Shown: positions 6,307-14,387 of the stretch, piece after piece
Numbering within the stretch: the stretch's first letter is position 1
Layout of the letters: each line of letters begins with the position of its first letter
From: a virus
DNA: 60,680 nt
Reading direction: 5' to 3' (one strand)
Virus record (IMG/VR): IMGVR_UViG_3300042540_000300
Coordinates: 1 to 60,680 of that record
Program-made: the position numbers and the translations under genes
Notes under the pieces: model-generated
Database searches by the model: none
Seen by the model: only the letters and a program-made list of their open reading frames with translations
What the model was told of the DNA's origin: nothing

Positions 6307-6930
6307 ATGCAAGTCACGGGCATATTTTCAACACCTATCTTAGAAACAACTCTTGACAATGTAGGGTCTAATGTGCTAGAGTATGTTAGAAATCTTCCTT
6401 TCGAGTCTACTAATGACGGATGTTGTGAGTATTCAGTTTCTAAGAAAATACACAATGATCCTTTCTTTATGGACCTTTTTGATGACATAAAAAAGGTAGC
6501 AGACATATATGCACGAGAGGTTCTAGGATTAGATTTGACGGATCCTAATTTTGTTATGGATCTAAAAACGGCTTGGGCAATCAAAATGAAACCCGGTGAT
6601 TTTGCTGGTTCACATTATCATGCTCAATCTATATTTACAGGTTTGTTATATCTAAGTGTAGATAAGAATGGTAGTAGTAAATTGAACTTACATAGACCCG
6701 AACAACCTCCTCCTACCATTGAATTATTGATCAATAATTGGAACTTATTCAATTGCAAAGCATATGATGTAATTCCCGAAACAAATAAACTAATATTTTT
6801 TCCGTCCAATATCAATCATTCCGCAGATATCAATGAATCAAATGAAACTCTTTATTGTTTAGTGTTTGACTTCTTTCCTAGAGGTGTCCTCAGAAAGAAT
6901 ACAACAAGTGAACTAATCTTAAATTGGTAA
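6307..6930 (+). CDS. 2OG-Fe(II) oxygenase-like protein, divergent (fourth of five)
   Basis: 207 residues. It resembles the phage family with an HxH-type first metal motif (GSHYHAQSIFTGLLYL, His103 and His105) and a distal His at 171 (INHSADINESNE). At the position where relatives carry an Arg for 2-oxoglutarate (usually ERxxxxF) this protein reads ETLYCLVFDFF, so the cosubstrate anchor may be missing or replaced. It could be catalytically altered or inactive. AT-rich compared with the gp33-like and gp59-like genes downstream. Confidence 0.75.
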   Translation: MQVTGIFSTPILETTLDNVGSNVLEYVRNLPFESTNDGCCEYSVSKKIHNDPFFMDLFDDIKKVADIYAREVLGLDLTDPNFVMDLKTAWAIKMKPGDFAGSHYHAQSIFTGLLYLSVDKNGSSKLNLHRPEQPPPTIELLINNWNLFNCKAYDVIPETNKLIFFPSNINHSADINESNETLYCLVFDFFPRGVLRKNTTSELILNW

Positions 6931-6939
6931 GGATATAGA

Positions 6940-7164
6940 ATGAACGCCGAAGATATCAATAACTTTTCCATGGCCATTGAGGAGATGGTCTATATGAAAG
7001 ACATACCGTATATTGATGCAATCGTTATGTATTGCGAAGCAAACGGATTCGAGGTAGAAATGGCCGCCAAGTTGGTGTCCGGTGTCCTCAAATCCAAAGT
7101 CCAGTTAGAAGCGGAAGACCTCCACTTCCTCAAGAAAACAAATACCTCCCAACTCCCTCTCTAA
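6940..7164 (+). CDS. 33: Late transcription co-activator, gp33-like
   Basis: 74 residues. The pattern IEEMVYMKDIPYIDAIVMYCEANG, then MAAKLVSGVLKSKVQLEAEDLHFLKK and a C-terminal LPL, matches the short gp33 homologues of marine T4-like phages. gp33 bridges host RNA polymerase, the late sigma protein gp55 and the DNA-loaded sliding clamp, and activates late promoters. This fits the many TAAATA-type boxes ahead of structural genes in the window. Shorter than T4 gp33 (112 residues), as in other distant relatives. gp55 itself is not in the window. Confidence 0.8.
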   Translation: MNAEDINNFSMAIEEMVYMKDIPYIDAIVMYCEANGFEVEMAAKLVSGVLKSKVQLEAEDLHFLKKTNTSQLPL

Positions 7165-7173
7165 TATGGTGAT

Positions 7174-7875
7174 ATGATGTTTAATAATGAAGAAGTCAGT
7201 GTTATTGAAGAATCCAAGAGAGCAATCAAATCTCAAATCAACGCCCGTTCCCTTCTATGGAATGGAATCACTCGCAACGTGGTAATTGCTGGTGGTTTCT
7301 TTACAAGCGTTATGCAAAACAAACCTTTCAAAGATATTGATATCTTTGTATTGAATAATGATGTTGATGTTTATAACCACTTGACCGAGGGATATCATAG
7401 TGCTTCGGCGATGGCGCAAGTCCGTATGGTCGAAAAGGGTGAATGGCGTCGATCTGAAATGATGTCGTATATGCACAATACAAACATTCTTGACGTTATT
7501 AATAATGCTAAAACAGACGCACAGTATATTCTCACCAAGTATGAGACCCGTGAGGAACTATTAGCACACTTTGACTATAAGCATTGCCGTGTGTCATATG
7601 TTCCTGAGGAAGATAAACTCTATATCAACCGTGAGACCTTTGACTGTATCAAGAATAAGGTTCTCAAGTGGAACAATAAGCAACTTAATAACCCAGATCA
7701 GATATATCGTAAGAACAAGTTTCTGAATAGTGGTTGGGTGCTTGAAACACCTATTGAGAAAAAAGATGATAATCTTCTCATTCAGGCATATCAGAAGTTG
7801 AGAGAAGAAATGGCTGATAATATTCTGAATACCTATATTGCACCGACACCGGCGGAAATCAATCCAACAAAATGA
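7174..7875 (+). CDS. Nucleotidyltransferase-fold protein
   Basis: 233 residues. VVIAGGFFTSV (Gly40-Gly41) followed by KDIDIFV (Asp54, Asp56) is the GG...DxD signature of the polymerase-beta nucleotidyltransferase superfamily, also seen in tRNA nucleotidyltransferases and antitoxin MntA-type enzymes. A later FDYKHCRVSYV strand may supply the third carboxylate region. Such proteins occur in several T4-like phages without known targets; RNA or protein nucleotidylation is possible. The stop overlaps the next ATG by four bases. Confidence 0.65.
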   Translation: MMFNNEEVSVIEESKRAIKSQINARSLLWNGITRNVVIAGGFFTSVMQNKPFKDIDIFVLNNDVDVYNHLTEGYHSASAMAQVRMVEKGEWRRSEMMSYMHNTNILDVINNAKTDAQYILTKYETREELLAHFDYKHCRVSYVPEEDKLYINRETFDCIKNKVLKWNNKQLNNPDQIYRKNKFLNSGWVLETPIEKKDDNLLIQAYQKLREEMADNILNTYIAPTPAEINPTK

Positions 7876-8504
7876 ACCACTTTACCGGTTATGGGGCCTA
7901 TCTGCTATTCTTAGCACTTAGGACCCATTTCACTAATGAGAGGTATGACTTCTTTCAAATGCATGGTAAACTCCGTGCAAACAAGGAGTCATACCAGAAA
8001 AGACATGATAAGGCCTTCTTTGACAAACTGGCCAGAGAGTATAAGACAGAAGAACTAAAGGACTTTTATATTGCCAACTTTCTCAAAGATAGACATTATG
8101 TTACAGAACTTTTGGACCAGGATTCGAGAGATACATACCTCGACTACTTGCGCCGAAGGCAGTCCATTTCATATACGTTTACCAATGAATTGGATCGGTT
8201 ATTCCGTAATGGCATTACAAAGCCTTTTACTATTAGCACAGGCGAGTATCCTTATATCATTAGTCTTTATCTCGGTGGCTATATATCACCAGAGTCTATG
8301 GTCATCACCGCCGATTTTATACCATACTTTTCCAAATTCGATGACCATTTGGGAGTGACCGATCCATTATGGTCGCCTATCTCCCTCAAACTCAGAAAGT
8401 ATAGACCGTTCCTAAAGTATGATAAAGTGAAGATGAAAGACATACTGAAAGGGAAAGTGAATGAGCAAAGAGAAACGACAAAAGAGATTCCTACAAAAAG
8501 ATAG
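7872..8504 (+). CDS. 59: Helicase loader, gp59-like
   Basis: 210 residues. The N-terminal segment (FLALRTHFTNERYDFFQMHGK, then KRHDKAFFDKLAREY) and the middle RRRQSISYTFTNELDRLF correspond to gp59, which loads the gp41 replicative helicase at forks coated with gp32. Length is close to T4 gp59 (217). It lies two genes ahead of the gp32-like gene, in line with its partner in T4. It overlaps the next gene by 44 bases. Confidence 0.82.
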   Translation: MNHFTGYGAYLLFLALRTHFTNERYDFFQMHGKLRANKESYQKRHDKAFFDKLAREYKTEELKDFYIANFLKDRHYVTELLDQDSRDTYLDYLRRRQSISYTFTNELDRLFRNGITKPFTISTGEYPYIISLYLGGYISPESMVITADFIPYFSKFDDHLGVTDPLWSPISLKLRKYRPFLKYDKVKMKDILKGKVNEQRETTKEIPTKR

Positions 8505-8763
8505 ACATATCGAACACCAGTTGGATATTGCCAAGACATTCAATCATGGTTATTATAACGATAACAACAAGCACAGATTACACAAGGTAAACGCCTTTCA
8601 TTGCTCTTGTTGGATGTGTGGTAACCCTAGAAAGTATCATAACGAAAAGACTTGGCAGGAACGGAAGTTTGAATGCCAGGCCGTTGAACAGACAAACAGA
8701 GATTCCATTGGTAAATGGGAATGGGAGGATCTAAACGATCCGGATATGGAGTGGAATGGATGA
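8461..8763 (+). CDS. Small Cys-motif protein, possible zinc binder
   Basis: 100 residues, starting inside the end of the gp59-like gene. A basic N-terminus (MSKEKRQKRFLQK) is followed by HCSCWMCGNPRKYH, a compact Cys/His cluster that could bind one metal ion. I recognise the CSCWMCGNPRK segment as recurring in phage genomes, but no function is established. The C-terminal part is acidic and Trp-rich. Confidence 0.65.
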   Translation: MSKEKRQKRFLQKDRHIEHQLDIAKTFNHGYYNDNNKHRLHKVNAFHCSCWMCGNPRKYHNEKTWQERKFECQAVEQTNRDSIGKWEWEDLNDPDMEWNG

Positions 8764-9041
8764 ATAATGAAGAATGGAAGAAGGCATATCGGGAAGGTTT
8801 CGCTGATGGTTATGCCGCTGCTAAGAAGGAAATGAACTATCAGAACTTTCCGCCAGTATATTACGGTGGTGCTACGCCTACTGGTCCTATTCCAAGAGGA
8901 AGTGCGGTAATGGGAACTCCTGTGACTGCCGGTGGATATGTTTCTGATCCTCCGGTTGCCAGTGTTCCTACTGGTGGTCTATCCTATTCCCTGAACGAAC
9001 ATTTTGTTACTGGCATGTCCGTTGATAATGTGGGTTGCTAA
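8760..9041 (+). CDS. Small Gly/Pro-rich hypothetical protein
   Basis: 93 residues from the ATG at 8760, which overlaps the upstream stop (ATGA); an earlier in-frame start at 8715 would overlap more. The first 22 residues form a helix (NNEEWKKAYREGFADGYAAAKKE), and the rest is low-complexity Gly/Pro/Val (YYGGATPTGPIPRG). The stop codon is part of the CTAAATA late-type box. No function assigned. Confidence 0.6.
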   Translation: MNNEEWKKAYREGFADGYAAAKKEMNYQNFPPVYYGGATPTGPIPRGSAVMGTPVTAGGYVSDPPVASVPTGGLSYSLNEHFVTGMSVDNVGC

Positions 9042-9067
9042 ATAGGAACACTACCATAAAAGGTAGT
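9038..9067 (+). promoter_or_regulatory. Late-type promoter with a start-site hairpin
   Basis: CTAAATA at 9038-9044 matches the late-box pattern of this phage. The predicted transcript start is about 9050. There ACTACC (9050-9055) pairs with GGTAGT (9062-9067), so the RNA would begin with a 6-bp hairpin. It serves the small gene at 9088. Confidence 0.5.
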
Positions 9068-9087
9068 ATTCTTATCAGGAGAAATCG

Positions 9088-9267
9088 ATGACTAAAGAAG
9101 AAATGCTAAAGGCTACTGCTCTTATTATTGCGGACAATACCCCAGATAAGGCAGCAGAAATTATCAACTATCTTTATCTCAACCATCCTTCTTTTAAGAT
9201 AGTGAAGGATAAGGTTGTCCACAGAACAAGTGGAAAAGAAATCGAAAAGGTTGCTTTTGGCCTATAA
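9088..9267 (+). CDS. Small hypothetical protein (59 residues)
   Basis: The frame begins MTKEEMLKATALIIADN and ends KEIEKVAFGL, with AGGAG eight bases before the ATG. The N-terminal half is a likely helix pair (PDKAAEIINYLYLNHPS); the second half is basic (KIVKDKVVHRTSGKE). It fills an otherwise empty gap between the late-type box at 9038 and the promoter at 9274. No known function. Confidence 0.65.
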   Translation: MTKEEMLKATALIIADNTPDKAAEIINYLYLNHPSFKIVKDKVVHRTSGKEIEKVAFGL

Positions 9268-9273
9268 TATCAC

Positions 9274-9302
9274 TTGACAGGGGCCTCGGCCCCTGTTATA
9301 AT
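9274..9302 (+). promoter_or_regulatory. Perfect sigma70 consensus promoter with palindromic spacer (gene 32)
   Basis: TTGACA (9274-9279) and TATAAT (9297-9302) are separated by exactly 17 bases. The spacer is almost wholly an inverted repeat, CAGGGGCC (9278-9285) / GGCCCCTG (9288-9295), which as RNA is a terminator-like stem followed by TTAT. Transcription would start near 9309 and read into the ssDNA-binding protein gene. Confidence 0.8.
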
Positions 9303-9327
9303 CTTTATATTGTTATGGTAATGTGAC

Positions 9328-9368
9328 ATACAACGACTATACAACGTTCATACAAGGAGCATACAATG
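9328..9368 (+). promoter_or_regulatory. Four 11-base repeats: probable gp32 translational operator
   Basis: ATACAA occurs at 9328, 9339, 9350 and 9361, exactly 11 bases apart. The third repeat unit carries the AGGAG ribosome-binding site (9355-9359) and the last runs into the ATG at 9366. T4 gp32 represses its own translation by cooperative binding to an unstructured, repetitive leader that includes the ribosome-binding site. The same role is inferred here. Confidence 0.65.
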
Positions 9369-10313
9369 AACTTTTCAAATCTAAAAAAGAACTCTGGTAA
9401 ATTTGACAATCTACTAAAGGAAGTAGAGAAGATCAATAACCCCGGAGGTAAGAACTTTGATCGTGATGAAACTGACAACTATTGGAAACCCACACCCGAT
9501 AAGTCAGGTAATGCACTAGCAGTCATCCGATTCCTACCTGGTCCTGCCGTTGACGGCGACGATGCCCTTCCTTGGGTTCGTTATTGGGATCACGGATTCC
9601 AGAACAAGTCAACAGGTAAATGGTACATTGAAAAGTCTCTAACGACTTTCGATGAAAAGGATCCTGTTGCCGAGTATAACTCCAAACTTTGGAACTCCAC
9701 CACTGATGATAACGGTCCGGAGCGAAAGCAGGCCCGTGACCAGAAGCGTCGTCTACATTATGTGGCTAATGTCTATGTGGTCTCCGATCCACAGAATAAG
9801 GACGCCGAGGGTAAGGTGTTTCTATTCAAGTTTGGTAAGAAGATCATGGATAAGATCACTAAGATGATGAATCCTGACCTTGAGTCCGAACCACGCATCA
9901 ACCCAACCGATCTTTGGAAGGGTGCGCCGTTCAAGTTGAAGATGACCCGTCAGAACGTCAATATTGGTGGTCGTAACGTAAGTTTCCCTAATTATGACGA
10001 ATCGGTGTTTCTGGCTCCAGCACCTCTATCAGAGGATGATTCCGAAATGGAAGCAGTCTGGAAGTCAGAGTATTCTCTAAAGGAGATTGTTGATCGTAAG
10101 AACTTCAAGACCTATGAGGAACTAAAGAAGCGCCTAGACGAGGTAAACGGTCTTGGTGACGAGGCACCAGTTGCTCGTAAGCCAGCACCAGTTGTGGAGG
10201 ATGAAGAAGTCCCTTTTACAAATTCAAAGCCAGTATTTACGCCAGCACCATCATCATCTGATGATGACGAGGACGAAGATTTGGCCATGTTTCGTAAGTT
10301 GGCTGAGGACTGA
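9366..10313 (+). CDS. 32: Single-stranded DNA-binding protein, gp32-like
   Basis: 315 residues, near T4 gp32 (301). A basic N-terminal patch (NLKKNSGKFDNLLKEVEK), an OB-fold core (ALAVIRFLPGP, LPWVRYWDHGF, HYVANVYVVSDPQNKDAEG, VFLFKFGKKI) and a very acidic tail (SSSDDDEDEDLAMFRKLAED) reproduce the gp32 layout. The tail is the part that recruits partners such as gp59. The whole protein lacks Cys, so the zinc site of T4 gp32 is absent, as I recall for distant relatives. It has its own promoter, a repeated leader and a terminator, that is, a monocistronic unit. Confidence 0.93.
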   Translation: MNFSNLKKNSGKFDNLLKEVEKINNPGGKNFDRDETDNYWKPTPDKSGNALAVIRFLPGPAVDGDDALPWVRYWDHGFQNKSTGKWYIEKSLTTFDEKDPVAEYNSKLWNSTTDDNGPERKQARDQKRRLHYVANVYVVSDPQNKDAEGKVFLFKFGKKIMDKITKMMNPDLESEPRINPTDLWKGAPFKLKMTRQNVNIGGRNVSFPNYDESVFLAPAPLSEDDSEMEAVWKSEYSLKEIVDRKNFKTYEELKKRLDEVNGLGDEAPVARKPAPVVEDEEVPFTNSKPVFTPAPSSSDDDEDEDLAMFRKLAED

Positions 10314-10338
10314 GACTCTACAAGATAATTATTGAGAG

Positions 10339-10364
10339 GCGGGGCAGAAATGCCCCGCTTTTTT
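10339..10364 (+). terminator. Strong intrinsic terminator after gene 32
   Basis: GCGGGGCA (10339-10346) pairs with TGCCCCGC (10351-10358) around a GAAA tetraloop, followed by six T (10359-10364). It lies between converging transcription units: gene 32 on + and the hub cassette on -. Read from the other strand the stem has no T-run, so termination is likely one-directional. Confidence 0.92.
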
Positions 10365-13300
10365 ATGCGTTCGTGTTATTGGAACTAAAGTGATTGTTTA
10401 GAGGATCACCACTTTCAAACCCTCTTGTTCTATGCATAGCACGTTCAAAAGCAGGATTATTCCAAGGTTGTTTATTCTGCTTTGTTAGATTATCGACAAA
10501 GTTTGTGTCGAAAGGTCTGGTACTTTGAATTGGTTGACGCACATTTACATCGGCGCCTTGACCCGATCCAGCAAATGCCGCTACCATAGCATGTCTAACA
10601 GAATCCAATCCATCACCTGCCGAACCTACAGAATTACCATTTACTCTCTGTGATGGTGTCACATCAACTCTACCCTGTCCTACACCAATCTGTTCTCCAG
10701 TCTTGGCTGTGAATAGTGGTCTTTGCGTTGCTGTATCAACTGCGGCCATGTCATCTTTTCTATCCAATGGATAAAAACTAATATTACCTTTAGGCACATT
10801 GAATGATCCGCCGTCAGACGCACCAGGAATACCTTGTGACCTCAAGAAATTCTTTGTTGAGGATTCGTCAGGTGCCTTTACAGGTTCTGGTGGTTTCACT
10901 ATTGCCGTTGGACGTGTAGGCGGTGTTGGAGTTTCGGTAGTCTTATTCTTAGGAAACTCTGGAGTTGATGCCTTAGTCTCTGGTGTGGGTGTAGGTGTAG
11001 GTGCCTTCACCTCTCTCTTTGGTTCCGTTGAAGGAGAAGTCTTTGGTGCCTCACCAGCATACGCAGGGGTAACTGGTGCTATCTCTCTTTTGATTCTTTC
11101 CGTTAGTGTAGATTCCTGTACCTGAGGTGTAGGTGAGGGAGGTTGGACCTGTGCCACTGCCGTTGTTTCAGGTGGTGCACCTGTTCCTAACTTGGTACCA
11201 AATCTGGTACCAGCAATTACCTGGGTATCCATGGTGCGGATCATTTTGTCACGCCACTTATTCTTGATACCTTCTGAGGTAAAATACTTCTGCTTTTCCG
11301 ATACGTTATGAAGATGACCCATTACACCGTCATAAATGGACTGCATACGGCGTTCCGATGGGCCTGCCTTATATGCAGGATTAGGTGCGAACTTACCTTT
11401 TGTTCTTCCTGTAACCGATTCGAACTGATAACGTGCCATCAATGCACCTTCAATACCACCCTTATTGCTCTTAGCACGGTTTAGAATGGTACCCATAATC
11501 ATTGCATGTTCTTCTGGTACATGCTTCTTTGCAGATGACTCACCATGTGTGGCACGGAGTAGCATGTCATATTCACGGTCGTTGATTGGTTTACCGTAAT
11601 ACTGTTCAATCTTTTGTCGCATCTTGACCGCATCAACCTTAGCGGTTGCTTGTGGCATTTCAGGCAATACGTTAGCACCACCTTTACGATGCTGTTCCAG
11701 AATTGCTGCTCTTGTGGCAGGATCAGATAGATCCAATTCTCTTGCTTGTGCGGATGCTACGCCAAACTCTTGCTGTAGTTTATCAGATAGAGAAGCACCT
11801 TTCTTTTGTTCGGTAATAAACTTGTCTGGTTGCAGACTATTGGCCTTCATTTCCTGAATTGCATCAAGATAACGAGGGTCTTTTGGACTAATCTTTACCT
11901 TGATACTGTCACCAGTTTCGGTGAATGGTACGCCGGCCTTTTTGAATCCGTCTCTTGTCTGCTGTAATAGACTTTCATCAGAGAACGGAACAAACATATG
12001 GTTTTCATGAATGTTTGATAAGAATCCGGCCTTGCTGATATTGAATGTGCTGGTTAGATCGGCAGATTGTTGATTAGATGTTGGTTGTGGTGGTGCCGCA
12101 GCAATAGCAGCCTTGACCTCTGCGGTTGCGGCCGCATTTGTTGGTGAAATCTTCTCAATCTCTTTTGGATCGGATGAAACCTTTTCACTGGCAGGTTTAT
12201 TTGATAGGTCAAAGATATGTCCATCAATCTCTTTGACGACATTATCCATACCTCTTGCTGCGGCCATTTGGCGGCCAACTTGCAATGCCTCTACAGATTG
12301 TTGAGCATTACCGCCTACGATACCAAAGTTATTACCTTTGATACCAGCATAATCATAAATGCTTCTTTGTGTGATATGTGCTGGACGACCTGAGGACTGT
12401 TCCAATACCCATAGTTGTCCGTTTTTATCAGGTTTACCAAGTGATACTACGGTGTGGTATCCGGCGCCTTCTCTACTCTGACCCTCATTATATTTCAATG
12501 TGGCAAGCATAACGCCTGGTTTGATAGCACCAGGATCAAAACTTACTTTGCCTGCCCAACCAGATGCACGACCAACATTAGGGTTGAACGCCTTACCTAA
12601 AGTGGCGCATTGTTCTGAATTACCTTTATCGTATAGTGTTTTATCTTTAGGTACAATATAACCACCAGAATATTCATATGATCCTGCTGGCAATGCGCCG
12701 CCTGTAGATGCACCAACACTAGGAATACCGGCAGGTGTATCTGCTGCGGCCTGTGCGGCGGCCATATATTGCTTATAACCACCGTCTGTATAACCACCCC
12801 AATGGTGAATGCCGCCGGCCTTATAATATAGATAGTATGCGACCTTGGCGTTCTTTGCTGGGTCATACAAATCTTCTACACTGGTAACACCAGCATATTT
12901 CATTTCTGGACTGCTAAAAGGGTGAGCATTGATATTGATCTGAAATAGACCGTATGATCTTTCTCTATCAGGATTCTTATCGTTTGCTGCTCTCAAATTA
13001 CCAGAAGATTCCTGCATACCAACTGCCGCCATCAATACGGCATCTTTATCAGAGAATCCTGCCTGCTTCAATAGTGCAACATAATGTGAGGCAGAATATG
13101 GTCCTTTGACTACACCGCCTCCGCCTCCTCCGCCAGCGGCGCCGCCAGCACCTTTGCTACCTGGTCTTGCTGTGCCTAGGCGTTGATCAATTTCTTCGAA
13201 ATACTTTTGCTGTGCCTCTTGTGACTTCTTAGAGATAGCAGCACGGAAACCAGAAACGTCTGGTAAACCTCTTTCATAATACTTTGGGAATAGTTCGGCA

Positions 13301-13425
13301 AACTGGGTAGGTGTAAGCAAACCTAATAGAGAACGGCCATCAGGAGTTTGTGCCAATTCCTGACGCTGGCGAGGTGTCATCTTCTTTAGTCTATTGAAGG
13401 CGTCTTTATTAGGTTTATTGGCCAT
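10363..13425 (-). CDS. Tail-associated peptidoglycan hydrolase with three catalytic modules
   Basis: 1020 residues. Residues about 110-225 form a lytic-transglycosylase (SLT-like) domain with catalytic Glu139 in GMQESSGN and the YGLFQIN signature. Residues about 245-370 look like an NlpC/P60- or CHAP-type amidase, with Cys273 (SEQCATLG) and His324 (GYHTVVSLG). Residues about 605-745 match SleB-type cell-wall hydrolases, with Glu629 (ATHGESS), TILNR and YQFES. A Pro/Thr-rich linker (about 750-855) and a tail of unknown fold follow. A Gly-rich hinge lies at 93-104. No signal peptide is present, so it is virion-borne rather than a secreted endolysin. It is last in the hub operon and may replace the lysozyme domain missing from the gp5-like genes. 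Confidence 0.85.
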   Translation of the reverse strand: MANKPNKDAFNRLKKMTPRQRQELAQTPDGRSLLGLLTPTQFAELFPKYYERGLPDVSGFRAAISKKSQEAQQKYFEEIDQRLGTARPGSKGAGGAAGGGGGGGVVKGPYSASHYVALLKQAGFSDKDAVLMAAVGMQESSGNLRAANDKNPDRERSYGLFQININAHPFSSPEMKYAGVTSVEDLYDPAKNAKVAYYLYYKAGGIHHWGGYTDGGYKQYMAAAQAAADTPAGIPSVGASTGGALPAGSYEYSGGYIVPKDKTLYDKGNSEQCATLGKAFNPNVGRASGWAGKVSFDPGAIKPGVMLATLKYNEGQSREGAGYHTVVSLGKPDKNGQLWVLEQSSGRPAHITQRSIYDYAGIKGNNFGIVGGNAQQSVEALQVGRQMAAARGMDNVVKEIDGHIFDLSNKPASEKVSSDPKEIEKISPTNAAATAEVKAAIAAAPPQPTSNQQSADLTSTFNISKAGFLSNIHENHMFVPFSDESLLQQTRDGFKKAGVPFTETGDSIKVKISPKDPRYLDAIQEMKANSLQPDKFITEQKKGASLSDKLQQEFGVASAQARELDLSDPATRAAILEQHRKGGANVLPEMPQATAKVDAVKMRQKIEQYYGKPINDREYDMLLRATHGESSAKKHVPEEHAMIMGTILNRAKSNKGGIEGALMARYQFESVTGRTKGKFAPNPAYKAGPSERRMQSIYDGVMGHLHNVSEKQKYFTSEGIKNKWRDKMIRTMDTQVIAGTRFGTKLGTGAPPETTAVAQVQPPSPTPQVQESTLTERIKREIAPVTPAYAGEAPKTSPSTEPKREVKAPTPTPTPETKASTPEFPKNKTTETPTPPTRPTAIVKPPEPVKAPDESSTKNFLRSQGIPGASDGGSFNVPKGNISFYPLDRKDDMAAVDTATQRPLFTAKTGEQIGVGQGRVDVTPSQRVNGNSVGSAGDGLDSVRHAMVAAFAGSGQGADVNVRQPIQSTRPFDTNFVDNLTKQNKQPWNNPAFERAMHRTRGFESGDPLNNHFSSNNTNA

Positions 13426-13644
13426 TTACATCTTTCTTCTAGTTAGAGACGACATTTGTGCCTTTAGTTCGTTCTCTTTATCTATTCTTTTCTTTTCTTC
13501 TTCTTGTAACCACGCCTGTAGCAGGTCAACATAGATATATCTTTCCCAGGGCATCATTGATTCAAGTGTATCTAAATTCCATTTATGATGCTGAACCAAA
13601 CCAAACTGGGTTTTATAATGATTTGCCAGTCGGTCGTGACCCAT
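13426..13644 (-). CDS. Small protein, possible baseplate hub assembly factor (gp51-like)
   Basis: 72 residues. The core LVQHHKWNLDTLESMMPWERYIYVDLLQAWLQEEEKK is helical and resembles the short protein following gp26 in many T4-like phages, where a hub assembly chaperone role (gp51) has been proposed. Orthology to gp51 cannot be proven from the sequence. It abuts the hydrolase gene (stop and start adjacent) and follows the gp26-like gene by two bases. Confidence 0.5.
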   Translation of the reverse strand: MGHDRLANHYKTQFGLVQHHKWNLDTLESMMPWERYIYVDLLQAWLQEEEKKRIDKENELKAQMSSLTRRKM

Positions 13645-13646
13645 TA

Positions 13647-14372
13647 TTATGTAAAAAAATCGTAGAAATCTGAATACCTCACTTCATGATGGAATCCACA
13701 TTTATTACAGGTTGCTTCCAGTTTTACCAAGAACGTTGGTAGATTTTCAGTGAAGGCCTGTAGTTTCTTGTAATTCTCTTCCGTCAGACTTTCAACGAAC
13801 TCTTTTAGTTCTTCTTTCGAGTAATCTTTCCACGAATATTGACCGTCCTTGTCCCAGATATAGTCAATCGAGTTTACGATTGTATTGGATATCTGGTCAA
13901 TATCCGATCCTGCCTCAATTCTTTTCATTGTAGCATAGTTTGGATATCGCATCTTCACACCTTTATCGGTACTCAATTTGATATCGTCACTAACCCCTTC
14001 TGATATTGCTATCTCACAATTGGAGATATCCATCATAGCAGGGAATACATTATTACAAATCTCACCACTGTCCAGTGTATTATTACAGGTGAGATTTACC
14101 TCGATGGACTCACCGATAGACTTTGCTCTAAGAAACACGAATATATGATCAACAACAAAGAATGGTAATTTATCAATATTCAAATTACCTTTGATAATAC
14201 AATTAGTAATTACCTGTTTGACCGTCTTAGTAATTTCATTAGGGTCTTTCGACTCCATTGCAATCAATAATAGTTTTTCTTCTTTTACCGAAAATGGTCT
14301 AACAATAATAGTATCGTCAGACATTGGTACAGTTAGTTCATACGTTGGTAAATCAATTTTAGGTAATGGCAT
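13647..14372 (-). CDS. 26: Baseplate hub subunit, gp26-like
   Basis: 241 residues (T4 gp26: 208). The opening LPKIDLPTYELTVP followed by IIVRPFSVKEEKLLLIAMES is characteristic of gp26 homologues. Two Cys pairs, CNNTLDSGEIC and CNKCGFHH, could form a zinc site. The protein belongs to the hub assembly that nucleates baseplate formation. It lies between the gp54-like gene and the small putative chaperone gene. Confidence 0.8.
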   Translation of the reverse strand: MPLPKIDLPTYELTVPMSDDTIIVRPFSVKEEKLLLIAMESKDPNEITKTVKQVITNCIIKGNLNIDKLPFFVVDHIFVFLRAKSIGESIEVNLTCNNTLDSGEICNNVFPAMMDISNCEIAISEGVSDDIKLSTDKGVKMRYPNYATMKRIEAGSDIDQISNTIVNSIDYIWDKDGQYSWKDYSKEELKEFVESLTEENYKKLQAFTENLPTFLVKLEATCNKCGFHHEVRYSDFYDFFT

Positions 14373-14387
14373 AATATACTCCAGTTA

